Shown: in pieces, positions 26,905 through 36,942 of the stretch
Layout of the letters: each line of letters opens with the position of its first letter
Position numbering within the stretch: position 1 is the first letter of the stretch
Origin: CAWAMR01 sp963783095
GTDB lineage: Bacteria; Planctomycetota; Planctomycetia; Gemmatales; Gemmataceae
Length of the DNA stretch: 64,000 bases
Direction: 5' to 3'
Assembly (NCBI GenBank): GCA_963783095.1
Contig: CAWAMR010000006.1
Coordinates: 248,001 to 312,000 of the forward strand
Translations under genes and position numbers: made by a program
Notes under the pieces: generated by a model
Seen by the model: the letters and a program-made list of their open reading frames with translations, nothing else
Database searches by the model: none
What the model was told of the DNA's origin: nothing

Positions 26905-27690
26905 ATGAATTGGTTCAACTCGATTTTCCCGCCGAGAGTTGCACTCTATGGCAGCGCTGCACTTCTCTTAGGACTGATGCCGGCTCCGATCACGGGGCTG
27001 GTTCCTGCCGAGGAGCCTGCACGCCGGCTGGGAGAGCGACTTGCTGAATTCTCGACGACCGATGTGTTGCTTTCGCGCAAGGCGAAGGACGCGATTCAAA
27101 AGGACGAAAAACTTGCCTCCGGTCAGATTATCGTGACCGTCAAGAACAGAATCGCGACCATCAAAGGCACGGTCAACTCCGACGAACAAGCCAAACGCGC
27201 TGTAAAAGTAATACGGGAGATTCCGGGCATGGCATCGGTTGACAACGAATGTATCGTGGTGCCCACCGACTCGACGCCGGATGACGTGGCAGCAGCGGTG
27301 AAGCGTGCGCAAAGCCAGCAGACCGGCAAGCCCGAAGAAGAGACAGCGTCTTCTGGTCTAACGGGACGAACGACGAACCCGGATGAAACTCGGCCGATCC
27401 CGTTCGATCCGCGCCGAACGGTTTCGAGCAAGCCCCCCATGCCGGAAATGCAGACGACCGTGTTGTTTCACCCCGACTTGTCGGCCCCGACGACAGAGAT
27501 GTTGATGGCGCTGGAGAAGGTACGCATGAGCGAGCTGCGCTTCCGCGAATTGCGCTTCACAGTAAAGAGCGGGGTGGTCCGAGTATCGGGGCTGGTCGAT
27601 CGGATGTCGGATGCCAATGAATTTGCCGATCGCCTGACGAAAATCTCCGGAGTTCAGCAAGTGCTTCTGAGTAAAGTCGTTGAGAAATAA
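26905..27690 (+). CDS. Secreted protein with two BON-type domains
   Basis: A 261-residue protein with an N-terminal hydrophobic signal (ALYGSAALLLGLMPAPITGLVPA). Residues about 50-115 form a BON domain (DAIQKDEKLASGQIIVTVKN, ATIKGTVNSDEQAKRAVKV, VDNECIVV). Residues about 190-258 form a second (ELRFRELRFTVKSGVVRVSGLV, NEFADRLTKISGVQQVLLSKV). BON domains bind phospholipid surfaces. The linker is proline- and threonine-rich. The gene ends only eight bases before the palindrome that holds the group II intron. The 250 bases before it contain no recognisable gene. Confidence 0.8.
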   Translation: MNWFNSIFPPRVALYGSAALLLGLMPAPITGLVPAEEPARRLGERLAEFSTTDVLLSRKAKDAIQKDEKLASGQIIVTVKNRIATIKGTVNSDEQAKRAVKVIREIPGMASVDNECIVVPTDSTPDDVAAAVKRAQSQQTGKPEEETASSGLTGRTTNPDETRPIPFDPRRTVSSKPPMPEMQTTVLFHPDLSAPTTEMLMALEKVRMSELRFRELRFTVKSGVVRVSGLVDRMSDANEFADRLTKISGVQQVLLSKVVEK

Positions 27691-27698
27691 TAGCCTAC

Positions 27699-27802
27699 TC
27701 GCCGAAGGCGAGCCGCGTAGCGACGGCTTCCAGCCGCCGTGAACTTTCGGAACCTGCACCGAACATCCGGTACTCACTGTCGGCGGCTGGAAGCCGCCGC
27801 TA
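27699..27802. repeat. Inverted repeat split by the group II intron (left arm and first half of right arm)
   Basis: The left arm 27699-27739 (41 bases, core GCGACGGCTTCCAGCCGCCG) pairs with a right arm made of 27781-27802 plus 29751-29769 once the intron at 27803-29750 is removed. The joined right arm is also exactly 41 bases and matches with only three mismatches. The intact element would form a strong hairpin behind the BON gene, probably a transcription terminator-like structure. Confidence 0.85.
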
Positions 27803-28314
27803 GTGCGCCTACCAGCGCATGGAATCGGTAGGGTGAAAGTCCCTATCAATGTTTCGAGTTTGGACATTGTAGCTGAAGGTAACTGCGTCGTCGCGAGGCA
27901 AGGTGGAGAGCAACCGGAAGCGAACGACTGGTCCGTAGGATAACGAACTCGATTCGGCCTGTTGTCGTGACGAGCCTGCTAGCGAAAGGCGAAGTCCAAG
28001 GAGTCTCGGAGGGCGTCAAACTCAGCACCGAGAACGACAAGGGGTGGTTGGAGACAGAACGGTCAGAAGGTTCCATGACGGGAAGTAGGGAGATCCGATT
28101 TCGCTGGATGTATGGAACGAGGGTCGAGAACGGTTGCCGCAGATGGACCGTACCCAAAGGCGTCTGGGCCGGGATGTTGCAGCGAGCATCCGCGGAGCGA
28201 AGCGATCGCTGCATGCCCTTGGGAAGTATCGGAATCGGAAGTCAGAGCGTCCGTAGTAGCGAAGAAGCCGGGTAACGCCGGGGGAGCCAAGGGACGTAGG
28301 AAGTTGGAGGCGTG

Positions 28315-29661
28315 ATGTCAGCACCGCAAGAAACCAACCCGACGGCAGTGTCAGCAATGACTAATCAAGTCGGAGACGTTATGGAGCGCTGGCTCTGGAC
28401 CGAACCGGCGGTGTGGAACGAACGCATGTTGACGGCGCTCGAAAAGGGCGTCCAAGGAGGAATATGGTTTAGTCTGATCGATAAAGTGTGGAAGGAACGC
28501 AATCTGCGCGTCAGTCACAGCAAAGTGGCTGCCAACCAGGGCGCTCCGGGAGTGGATCATGTCACGGTCGAAGCATTTGCCGACGACCTGGACGCCAACG
28601 TGGCGAAACTCACCAAAGCCCTCCAGGAAGGAACTTACCAGCCGCAGGCCATTCGGCGAACGTATATCGATAAGCCGGGTAGCCAGGAGCAGCGACCTTT
28701 GGGAATTCCCACGGTACGCGACCGAGTCGTTCAGGGAGCAGTCCGACACGTCATCGAACCGATCTTTGAGAAAGAATTCGCCACGCACAGTTACGGCTTT
28801 CGGCCCCGGCGGGGTTGCAAAGACGCACTGCGGCGAGTGGATGAACTGCTCAAGCAAGGTTACGCTTACGTGGTCGATGCCGATCTGAAGAGCTACTTCG
28901 ACACGATCCCACATGACCGGCTGATGAGTCGGCTGCGGGAACGCATCGCGGACGGGCGGATGCTTCAGCTGATCGAATCCTTTCTGAAAGCCGGCATTAT
29001 GGACGGACTGAAAGAATGGGAACCGGAAGCGGGAGCCCCGCAAGGAGCGGTGTTAAGTCCTTTGCTGAGCAATATCTATCTCAATCCTCTGGATCACCAA
29101 ATGGCGGCCCAAGGGTGGCAGATGGTGCGCTATGCCGATGACTTCGTGATCCTCTGTCGCAATCAGGCCGAAGCGGAACAAACACTGGGGTATATCCGTC
29201 AGTGGTGTGAAGCGGAGGGATTGCGGCTGCATCCAACCAAGACGAAAATCGTCAACGTACAGCAGGAAGGCTTTGACTTTCTGGGCTATCACTTCCTAAC
29301 CACGCGGCGGGGACGTCTAACGCGCTGGCCGAGGAAGAAGAGCATGGCGAAGTTCAAAGAGACCATCCGGACGAAGACGAAACGGACGAACGGCCGATCG
29401 CTGCGAAGTATAATCGCAGATATCAACCTGACGTTGCGTGGCTGGTTTGGATTCTTCCAGCACAGTTACCACACGACGTTTAAGACCGTGGACGGTTGGA
29501 TTCGCGGACGTTTGCGGAGCATACTGCGCAAACGTTCCGGCGGAAAAGGCCGCGGACGGGGAACGGATCATCAGCACTGGCCGAATGCCTTCTTTGCCAA
29601 ACATGGGTACTATAGTCTGGAAGCTGCCCATGCCCGAGCAAGTCAATCCCCTTGTGGGTAA
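28315..29661 (+). CDS. ltrA: Group II intron reverse transcriptase/maturase
   Basis: A 448-residue protein with ribosome site GGAGG before ATG 28315. RT blocks are in order: RPLGIPTVRDRVVQGAVRHVIEPIFE (about 125-150), YGFRPRRGCKDAL, VVDADLKSYFDTI (first catalytic Asp), GAPQGAVLSPLLSNIYL, and the active-site RYADDFVILC near residue 275. The maturase X domain follows with LTLRGWFGFFQHSYH. There is no HNH endonuclease domain; the basic tail is short, as in class C. The frame is intact, so the intron may be active. Confidence 0.95.
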   Translation: MSAPQETNPTAVSAMTNQVGDVMERWLWTEPAVWNERMLTALEKGVQGGIWFSLIDKVWKERNLRVSHSKVAANQGAPGVDHVTVEAFADDLDANVAKLTKALQEGTYQPQAIRRTYIDKPGSQEQRPLGIPTVRDRVVQGAVRHVIEPIFEKEFATHSYGFRPRRGCKDALRRVDELLKQGYAYVVDADLKSYFDTIPHDRLMSRLRERIADGRMLQLIESFLKAGIMDGLKEWEPEAGAPQGAVLSPLLSNIYLNPLDHQMAAQGWQMVRYADDFVILCRNQAEAEQTLGYIRQWCEAEGLRLHPTKTKIVNVQQEGFDFLGYHFLTTRRGRLTRWPRKKSMAKFKETIRTKTKRTNGRSLRSIIADINLTLRGWFGFFQHSYHTTFKTVDGWIRGRLRSILRKRSGGKGRGRGTDHQHWPNAFFAKHGYYSLEAAHARASQSPCG

Positions 29662-29675
29662 GACCGACAACAGGA

Positions 29676-29750
29676 AAGCCGGATGCGGGAAATCCGCCAG
29701 TCCGGTTTGGAGGGAGGGGAAACCAATATGCTTGGTCTTCCCTACCCTAT
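29676..29750 (+). ncRNA. Group II intron domains V and VI
   Basis: Domain V at about 29676-29708 folds as AGCCGGA pairing with TCCGGTTT around a GCGG-AAAT-CCGC inner hairpin; the catalytic AGC triad is at 29677-29679. Domain VI follows at about 29709-29750, its arms GGAGGGAGGGGAAACC and GGTCTTCCCTACCCT enclosing the AATATGCTT loop; an unpaired A near its 3' side would be the branch point. Coordinates are by hand folding. Confidence 0.75.
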
Positions 29751-29850
29751 CGTGGCTCGCCTTCCGCGAACAACCAAATCCCCAGTCGTCGACCTCTCTC
29801 GTATAAAGACATCCATAGCAACTATCCACAATCTCCCGCCGGGGTGCATC

Positions 29851-32682
29851 ATGCGAAGGACAGCTCTGTCGTTTCTCATCCTGCTGAATCTGCTTGGGAT
29901 GCCGCAATGGGCACGGCCGGATGAACTGCCCAAACCACCCTTCTACACCGACAAGTCGAACCTGCTCCAATATCTCGATGCGCAGGGAAAACCCACGCCG
30001 ATCAAGACGGTTTCGGACTGGGAAAAACGTCGCGACCACATCCTTGCCAATATGCAGCTCGTCATGGGTTCGATGCCTCCCGACTCGCGCAAAGTGCCGA
30101 TCGATCTCAAAGTCGAAGCCACGGAAACGCTCGCCAAGGTCATCCGCAAGAAAATCACGTTTGCCGTCGAGAAAGATGATCGCCTGACTGCCTATCTCCT
30201 GATCCCGCGTGACTTGAAGGGCAAAGCGCCGGCCATGCTTTGCCTGCATCAGACGGTCAATATCGGCAAGGCCGAGCCTGCCGGGCTGGGGAAACGCGAC
30301 AATCTCAAATACGGACTGGAACTGGCCGAGCGCGGTTACGTGACGCTGGCCCCGGACTATCCGAATTTCGGCGACTACAAGATCGATGTCTATGCCAAGG
30401 GTTATGTCAGCGCGACCATGAAGGGTATCTGGAACCACATGCGCGCGGTAGATCTGCTGCAATCGTTGCCCGAAGTCGATGGTGCAAAGATAGGCTGCAT
30501 CGGTCATTCGCTGGGAGGGCACAACTCGCTGTTCGTTGCTGCGTTTGATCCGCGCATCAAGGTTGTCGTTACCAGTTGCGGGTTCAACTCGTTTTTCAAG
30601 TATTACAAGGGGAACCTTACCGGCTGGAGCCACAAGGGCTACATGCCGCGCATCGCCGGCGAGTATGACAAAGACCCCGCCAAGATGCCGTTCGACTTCA
30701 CGGAGATTCTTGGCGTTCTGGCACCGCGAGCAGTATTCATCAATGCACCGCTGAAGGATGCGAATTTTGACGTGGACGGAGTAAAAGACTGCGTTCGCGC
30801 TGCGCTGCCGGTGTATAAGCTTCATGAAGTCTCGGATAATCTTGAAGCCGCTTATCCCGATGCAGCGCACGATTTCCCGCCGGCAACTCGGCTACAAGCT
30901 TACACATTCATTGATCGTCACCTTCGGCCCCGCGTCGAATTCACCCGGATGATCGCTCACTGGGCCGAGTACGCCGATTCGGATTACCTGAAATTCGTCG
31001 AAGAGGCCCGGCCCGAAATCTGTCAGATCGGCTTCTACGGCGGACACTTTTATAGCCTCGCCCACACCCCGCAATTCAACGGCTATCCGTCGCACTTTCC
31101 CGTGCAGGGTTTGACCGAATGCGGCAAGTGGTTTACCGAGCGCAACGCCGAAATTCATAAGCGTGGGTCAAAAGTCATCGGTCATTTCAACGTCGGTTTC
31201 CTCGTTGGCGAGCCGGACGGCAAAGAGGGGCCGCGAGGCTTCTTCAAGTTCTACAAGGAACTTTGGGATGAAAAGGAACTGGGTCCGAAGCCAGTGGCCG
31301 ATCCACTCGATCTACTTGCCAGGAACGCCGACGGTTCGCCGATGGCTTCCAAGAATTACAGCATCGGCGGCATGCGCGAATTCACGGCCTGCCTGAACAA
31401 TCCGCACTGGCGAACGGTCCTGAAAGCCTGGGCCAAACGCGGCATCGAACGGGGCGTGGACGGCTACATGATCAACTATTTCTACCGCCACAACTGCCTG
31501 TGCGAATACTGTCAGGCCGGGTTTCGGAGTCATTTGGTGGACCACTACACGCCGGAACAAATCCGCGAACGCTTCAATATCGCCAGTGTGAAAGAGCACA
31601 AGTTCACGGAGCTAATGGGTTGGCACGACCCCAAACAATCGACGCCGCTACGGCGTGAAGTGTTGAGCTGGTCGCAAACCTGCTGCAAGAAAGCGTTCGA
31701 TGAAGTTTTTGTCGAGTACGGTCGATCGCTGAAGCCTGGGCTGATCCTTGGGCAATGGAACCACCTGGGGAATTTCAACCAGATCAGCGGCGATGAACGC
31801 AGCATGCTGCCGGGCGGGCTTTGGGGCCGCGATGAAGATTATTTGTGGTATAGCACCGGCGCTGCTGCCTACTTCACCGATTTGAAGGAGGGAATTCTCG
31901 GCGAAGGAACGCTGCAGGCGCGCTACATTCGCGGTGCATTCGACAATAAGCCGTACACGCTCGGCAAATACGAATCGACCCGGACTCGCGTGACGATCGC
32001 CGAACTTGCCGCGAACGGCGGAGCGCCGATGGGTTTCTACACCCCGTTCAAGGATCCTGCCGCACGCCAAGAAATAATCCGCTACTATCGGTTCATCGAA
32101 AAAAATGACACCCTCTATCGCGGCAATCGATCGCATGCCGAGGTGCTACTTCTGTACCCTCGAACGAAACTTCATGCCGGCGATATCGAAACAGTCGAAG
32201 CGTTCAAGCAGATGGGAAAGAAACTGCTGGATGACCATGTTTTGTTCGACGTTCTGCCCGACGATCTGCTTACCGCAGCGAAGCGAGCGAATTACCGAAT
32301 CGTTTTGGACGCACGCAAGCCTGCCGATTTGCCGGGAAATTTGAGCAAGTTCAAGGCACCGACTACGGTTCGAGTTTCGGCCAGCGTACCCAAAGCAGGG
32401 AGGGAGCTTAGCCTTCATTTCGTCAATTATGACAGGGAAGAACCGGCTCAGAAGCGCAGCGCAGGCACCGGCATCAAGGACGAGAAGCCGATCGCGGTCG
32501 AGGGAATCGAAGTTGACTTCGTATTACCGAAGGGGCTCACAAGTGCGCGCGTTTTGTTCTTGACGCCGGAATTGACCGATCCGATCGAATTGAAGCATGA
32601 GATCAAGGATGGCCGCATTCAGTTTGTGGTGCCGAAGTTCCTGGTCTATTCCGTGGCGCGGATTCAGTTGGTCACCAATTGA
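29851..32682 (+). CDS. Alpha/beta-hydrolase fused to a glycosidase-like domain
   Basis: ATG at 29851 gives a 943-residue protein with a signal peptide (MRRTALSFLILLNLLGMPQWA). Residues about 35-365 are a dienelactone-hydrolase/acetylxylan-esterase-like domain with nucleophile elbow GCIGHSLGGH (Ser220) and a likely catalytic His in DAAHDFP near residue 340. Residues about 370-800 form a TIM-barrel-like glycosidase domain (EICQIGFYGGHFYSL, VIGHFNVGFLVGEPDG, GVDGYMINYFYRHNCLCEYCQAGF, LILGQWNHLGNF), similar in style to large planctomycete sugar-acting enzymes; a beta-sandwich end follows. Probably exported for polysaccharide breakdown. The upstream open frame runs back into the intron and is not coding. 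Confidence 0.8.
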   Translation: MRRTALSFLILLNLLGMPQWARPDELPKPPFYTDKSNLLQYLDAQGKPTPIKTVSDWEKRRDHILANMQLVMGSMPPDSRKVPIDLKVEATETLAKVIRKKITFAVEKDDRLTAYLLIPRDLKGKAPAMLCLHQTVNIGKAEPAGLGKRDNLKYGLELAERGYVTLAPDYPNFGDYKIDVYAKGYVSATMKGIWNHMRAVDLLQSLPEVDGAKIGCIGHSLGGHNSLFVAAFDPRIKVVVTSCGFNSFFKYYKGNLTGWSHKGYMPRIAGEYDKDPAKMPFDFTEILGVLAPRAVFINAPLKDANFDVDGVKDCVRAALPVYKLHEVSDNLEAAYPDAAHDFPPATRLQAYTFIDRHLRPRVEFTRMIAHWAEYADSDYLKFVEEARPEICQIGFYGGHFYSLAHTPQFNGYPSHFPVQGLTECGKWFTERNAEIHKRGSKVIGHFNVGFLVGEPDGKEGPRGFFKFYKELWDEKELGPKPVADPLDLLARNADGSPMASKNYSIGGMREFTACLNNPHWRTVLKAWAKRGIERGVDGYMINYFYRHNCLCEYCQAGFRSHLVDHYTPEQIRERFNIASVKEHKFTELMGWHDPKQSTPLRREVLSWSQTCCKKAFDEVFVEYGRSLKPGLILGQWNHLGNFNQISGDERSMLPGGLWGRDEDYLWYSTGAAAYFTDLKEGILGEGTLQARYIRGAFDNKPYTLGKYESTRTRVTIAELAANGGAPMGFYTPFKDPAARQEIIRYYRFIEKNDTLYRGNRSHAEVLLLYPRTKLHAGDIETVEAFKQMGKKLLDDHVLFDVLPDDLLTAAKRANYRIVLDARKPADLPGNLSKFKAPTTVRVSASVPKAGRELSLHFVNYDREEPAQKRSAGTGIKDEKPIAVEGIEVDFVLPKGLTSARVLFLTPELTDPIELKHEIKDGRIQFVVPKFLVYSVARIQLVTN

Positions 32683-32737
32683 GGCTTCTGTTGGCCTACG
32701 CATTTATTTCGTGCAAATGCGACGCGGCGATGCACGC

Positions 32738-35213
32738 TTACTTCTTCGCATCACATATTTTCCACCGACGAAGCGACAACTTCGCTTCTTCCCGCAACGG
32801 CAAGGATGCCGCACTTTTTGCCGCTTCTTCCAATAGCATTTTCGCTTCGGCATTGCCCATCTGTTCGAGAGCCAAGGTTGCTCGAGATGCAAACAAGACT
32901 TCTGATGAATGAGCTTGCTTTTCCAAATTCTCCAAAATCTGTCGAAGGCGTTTCTCTTTCTCCGCGGTCGGGCTGTTATTCAATGCTTTCTCGATCGGTT
33001 TCCGGATGGCTACCCGCAGAAGCAACAATTCCTTGGCGGCTTTCTCACGAACCCGATACCGATCATCATCGAGTTGGGCGATCAGTCCCTCAACTTCATT
33101 CGGATCGGGTCGAAGATCGGCGCGCAACGCCGATTTCAGCGCTGAAATCGCCAAGCCCGGCACGCGAGCAAGGTTCCAGGCAGCTTGAACCCCGATCGCG
33201 GGTTCTGAATTCGCCAGTTCCTTGCACCACTTTTCGACTTCGCTCGGTTCCGGCTTTTTCTTCAATTGAAACGGGCGATTCAATAATTGATCCACGTCCC
33301 AAATAATTGGGGTAGCCTGTTCGTAGCCACCGCCGGGGCAGATCAACAACTTTGCGTTGGGGGCGATGGCGAAGGGGCCGCCGATACCTGTTTTCAGGCT
33401 CCCAAATTCCTCCCCCGACGGCAGATCGATGAAACGAATGGCATTTCCAGAACCGATAGCACAGGTTCGTCCATCCGACGTGAACGCAACACTGTATCCG
33501 CGAATACTCTTGTTCAAATCGAGCACTGTTTTCCCGGTGAGAATTTCAACGATCTGTGCTCTCGGAGGATTGTCTGGATCTGTGATAGCACCGGTGTGAG
33601 CGAGAAATCTTCCATCCGGCGAAAGCGCGGATCTGCCATCGCGAGCCGCGATGAGCCGGCGTGATTCGAATGCTTTACCCTTCAACCCGATGATTCGAAC
33701 TTCATCAAATCCTTCAATCAGTATCTCTTTGTCGCCGGGTAAGAAAAACAAATCTCTGATGCTGTCCAGAACGTAAGGTTTATCGACCAGTCTTTTCTCG
33801 CTGGCCAAATCCCACAACATCACGTCATCGGGGATCGTGCCGACACCACAGGTTGCCATTCGCGTGCCATCACTCGAGAAAGCAAAGGCTCCAACACTAA
33901 ATCGATGGGTTTCAAAAGTGATCGTTCGTTGCTTTCCCAACGTTTGCGCATCCCAGAAATGGACCTGTGCTTTGACCAAGTAATCCGTTGAGACGATTTG
34001 TTTCCCATCAGCGCTCCAAAGGATGTCTCGCCAAGCTCCCGAGTCGCCTTCAAAGATCCGCAAGAGCTTGCCCGTTTTGGCGTCCCACAAGCGAGCTGGG
34101 CCGGCACGCAGCGTACTGGTCAAAATCCGTTTGCCGTCCGGTGAGAACAGAACTCGGTTGATGGGCGTGACGTGTCCGCCGGAAACGTCGAGCCGCTTGC
34201 CTGTCCTGGCATCCCAGAAAAGCAGGCCGTGATCCGAGTTGAATCCGAAGGAGTTCAGTCGATCGCCATCCGGACTGAAGACGATTTGCGAATGGGCGAA
34301 TTTGCCCAATGTGAAGAGTTTCTCGCCGCTCTCGATGTTCAGAGCAATCGTTTCGGACGGCGGTGTTGTAGCCGTGATGATCTTCCCATCGGGACTGAAT
34401 GCCAAATTCCACATCCACTCCACTTTGGCGACGTCGATCGTGTACTGTTTGTCGGTGCGCAGATCTCTCACGATCACTTTCGTTGGGTGAACATAGAAAG
34501 CGATTCGAGTCGCATCCGGCGAAAAAACGACCTGACGAACCTCCTGTTCTTTCTGGAAAGTTGAAATAAGTTCCTGATTGGTCGCGCTGTTCAAGAGCCT
34601 GACCACATTCTTCTTTGCGCGAAGAACGAGTAGTTCATTTTTTGAGTTGTAGGTTAGGGCACAACTTTGCCCCGATGTTTGCTTCAGGAATTTGACCGCG
34701 TCCGTACCAATGGTCCATTCGCGAACGTCACCGTCGACCGGCGCAAACGCCAGCTTTTTGCCATCCCGTGAGAAGGCTTGCGCAGGACAGCGTCGATTGC
34801 AGCGTTTGCGGCAGTGAGATTTTTTGTCCGGTTGCAATATCCCACATCACGGTGAACGGCTGCTTGCGCCTAGCCCTCTGGCAATAGACCAACCAATTGC
34901 CGTCGGGCGAAAACATCAGGTCGCAGTACGAGACTTCCGGCGGCTGTAATTCCCTGACCACTTTCCCGGAAGGCCAATCCCACACCGCGATCAAGGGTTC
35001 GCCATTCGCGGCGGCGGCGATGCGTTTGCCATCGGCGGACCATGCCACTGCCTGCGGCGAACCAGGTAAGCAGAACTTCACCCTACCGAGCCGTGCAACG
35101 GCACCCTTGGGGAGTGGAGAATCAGCGTAATTTGCCAATGGCTCTTCCGCTGCTGAGCCGGAAGAGCTGAATAGACACACGAACAGAACGATGAAAACAT
35201 TTGGCGATGACAT
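32738..35213 (-). CDS. Secreted WD40-repeat protein with HEAT-like tail (one frameshift)
   Basis: The start at 35213 gives MSSPNVFIVLFVCLFSSSGSA, a signal peptide. Frames join near 34790-34830. The body is a run of WD40 blades (AVAWSADGKRIAAAANG, VAFSPDG variants such as RVLFSPDGKRILTSTLRAG, IVFSPDGDRLNSFGFNS) over about 580 residues, enough for more than one propeller. The tail has HEAT-like helices (LDDDRYRVREKAAKELLLL, RATLALEQMGNAEAKMLLEEAA). This combination is a planctomycete hallmark. It is 19 bases downstream of the cytochrome gene on the same strand, so the two likely form an operon. Confidence 0.85.
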
Positions 35214-35232
35214 CAAGGCTTCCAAATGGTGA

Positions 35233-35976
35233 TCACTTCCCGCCCGATGCAATCCAGGCTCGGATCAGCTTTTTCTCGTCGGCAGTCAGCTTCTCTTTGC
35301 CATCGGGAGGCATGGGCATGTCCGGATCGATGATCCTCATCCAGATTTGACTTCCTTCGGGGTTGCCTGGATCGAAGCCGGTACCGCTATCGCCGCCTTT
35401 CTTGATCGATACCAGGGTTCGCAAATCGAGTTTGCCCTTGATGGTCGGGTCGCCGTGGCAGACGTTGCACTTGGCCTTGAAAATCGGTTTGATCTTGTCG
35501 TTAAAGGCGACGACTTCCACCGGTTTAGGTTCCGGCTTCGGCTCGATCTTCTTGGGTTCCGGCTTCGGCTCGGGTTTGGGTTCCGGTTTCGGTTCCATTT
35601 TGGGCTCGGCCTTCGGCTCCATTTTCGGTTCGACCTTCGGCTCACTTGAAACCGCAGGCTCCTTCTTTTTCGGCTCCGGGTGTTTAGGTTCCTGTTTGGG
35701 ATCAACGCGCGGCGTGTCCCTTGAGTCAGGTTCGTTGTTGGGATCCGTTTTGGAAGCTTTTGCTTTGTCGTTCTGGGCAACCGATCTGGTCGATTTGGTT
35801 GGGTGCTTGGTTTTTTCGAGCCCCATGAAAATGCCGAACGAAAAACCGCTCAGCAGCAACAGCGTAAATACACCCACCGGCCAGTGCTTTTTCCAGGGCG
35901 AATCTGCTCCGTTGGCCCCGTGTTGGTGGGGCATCGCGGGGTACGTTGAAGTTGATCGGGAAGAGTTTCTTGACAT
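35233..35976 (-). CDS. Membrane-anchored c-type cytochrome (PSCyt1-like)
   Basis: A 247-residue protein: one transmembrane helix at about 34-55 (VGVFTLLLLSGFSFGIFMGL), a long EPKPEPK-type periplasmic linker (about 65-155), then a haem domain with CNVCHG (about 172-177) and the distal segment MPMPPDGKEKLTADEKKLIRAWIASGGK, read here as MPMPPDGKEKLTADE and IRAWIASGGK. This is the planctomycete-specific cytochrome C1 domain, normally linked to exported WD40 or DUF1549/DUF1553 proteins. The partner WD40 gene follows directly. Start at ATG 35976. Confidence 0.88.
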   Translation of the reverse strand: MSRNSSRSTSTYPAMPHQHGANGADSPWKKHWPVGVFTLLLLSGFSFGIFMGLEKTKHPTKSTRSVAQNDKAKASKTDPNNEPDSRDTPRVDPKQEPKHPEPKKKEPAVSSEPKVEPKMEPKAEPKMEPKPEPKPEPKPEPKKIEPKPEPKPVEVVAFNDKIKPIFKAKCNVCHGDPTIKGKLDLRTLVSIKKGGDSGTGFDPGNPEGSQIWMRIIDPDMPMPPDGKEKLTADEKKLIRAWIASGGK

Positions 35977-36268
35977 CGAATTTCCATCCGAGCGGTAAAA
36001 CGGTAGAGGGGATCAACGGCCGGGAAAGCTCAAGGGTGTCCCATCTTCAAGGTCACTAATATCAGATTTTCGCATATTGTTGTGGGAAAGTCATCTGAAG
36101 AAATGGTGCTTATGAAGATTTTCGGTTTCCGAAGCACACTGCGTTTCTTTGCCACCTTGAATTTCAGCGATCACCCAAAACGCCGGAAATCTTGGCTATT
36201 GATTGATCGTCGGGATAAACTACCGCAAATCGGTCGGCGTCTTCTCTCGGTTCCAAAGGCGGTAGACC
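35977..36268. other. Intergenic region before the LRR array
   Basis: About 290 bases between the divergent cytochrome gene and the first LRR gene. No gene is supported. The last 20 bases before the LRR start, CGGTTCCAAAGGCGGTAGAC, are the leader that recurs, with minor changes, before each of the six LRR genes; promoters for both directions should lie here, but I see no convincing boxes. Confidence 0.5.
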
Positions 36269-36892
36269 ATGAAAGAGTCACTCGTCGTGCTTGTCGCATT
36301 GTCGATTGGTCAGGGTTGCACTTGTGCGGACCAGAAACCGGACGAAAGCGGCAAAAAACCGCCGGAGCCGACGGCACAGCAGCTTCAGGCTGCGAAAGAG
36401 GCGTTCGCAAAAATCGGGGGAAAACTCGCCGATGGCGGGAAGGTTACTTTCTTTCATATGCCCAGCCGGACTACCGATGAAGACCTGAAGAAGATACCCG
36501 ATCTTCCATTTTCGTTTGCCTTGTACCTTAGCTTCACCAAAGTGACGGATGCTGGGCTGAAGGAACTCGCCAACCGCAAGAACCTCACCAGGCTTATCCT
36601 GGACGACACCAACGTAACGGATACGGGGCTGAAGGAAGTCGCCAGACTCAAGAACCTGACCGTCCTTTTCCTCGGTGGAACCAAATTAACGGATGCGGGG
36701 CTGAAGGAAATCGCCGACCTCAAGAACCTAACCTTCCTTGATCTGGGCTCCACCAAGGTAACGGACAAAGGGCTGAAGGAAATCGCCAAACTCAGAAGCC
36801 TGACGTTCCTAAGTCTCAGTGACACAGAGGTAACGGATGCGGGAGTAGCGGAACTCCGAAAGGCCCTGCCAAAAGCCAAGATTTTTAAGTGA
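36269..36892 (+). CDS. LRR lipoprotein, paralogue 1
   Basis: A 207-residue lipoprotein. Residues 1-19 are MKESLVVLVALSIGQGC, ending in a lipobox SIGQGC. A helical linker QLQAAKEAFAKIGG and a DEDLKKIPDLPFSF segment lead into about five 24-residue leucine-rich repeats of the form VTDAGLKEIAxLKNLTxLxL. The last repeat is capped by VTDAGVAELRKALPKAKIF. The frame is intact. LRR surfaces bind other proteins; here they would sit on the outer or inner membrane facing the periplasm or outside. It heads an array of six paralogues. Confidence 0.88.
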   Translation: MKESLVVLVALSIGQGCTCADQKPDESGKKPPEPTAQQLQAAKEAFAKIGGKLADGGKVTFFHMPSRTTDEDLKKIPDLPFSFALYLSFTKVTDAGLKELANRKNLTRLILDDTNVTDTGLKEVARLKNLTVLFLGGTKLTDAGLKEIADLKNLTFLDLGSTKVTDKGLKEIAKLRSLTFLSLSDTEVTDAGVAELRKALPKAKIFK

Positions 36893-36942
36893 TTCTTGCT
36901 TGTTCTGAACTTTTCATCATTCGGTTCCAAAGGCGGTAGACC

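Larger units (their letters stand above)
27803..29750 (+). mobile_element. Group II intron with encoded reverse transcriptase
   Basis: The 5' end GTGCG at 27803 fits the group II consensus GUGYG; the 3' end AT at 29749-29750 fits the AY consensus. Boundaries are set independently by restoration of the interrupted 41-bp inverted repeat. Domain IV carries the reverse transcriptase at 28315-29661; domains V and VI lie at about 29676-29750. Insertion inside a hairpin stem behind a gene is the habit of bacterial class C introns, which home to terminator-like stems. Length 1,948 bases. Confidence 0.9.

Noticed and set aside
29317..30870. Minus-strand open frame of 517 codons across the intron end
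   Set aside because: Crosses the intron boundary and is antisense to the reverse transcriptase and the esterase domain.
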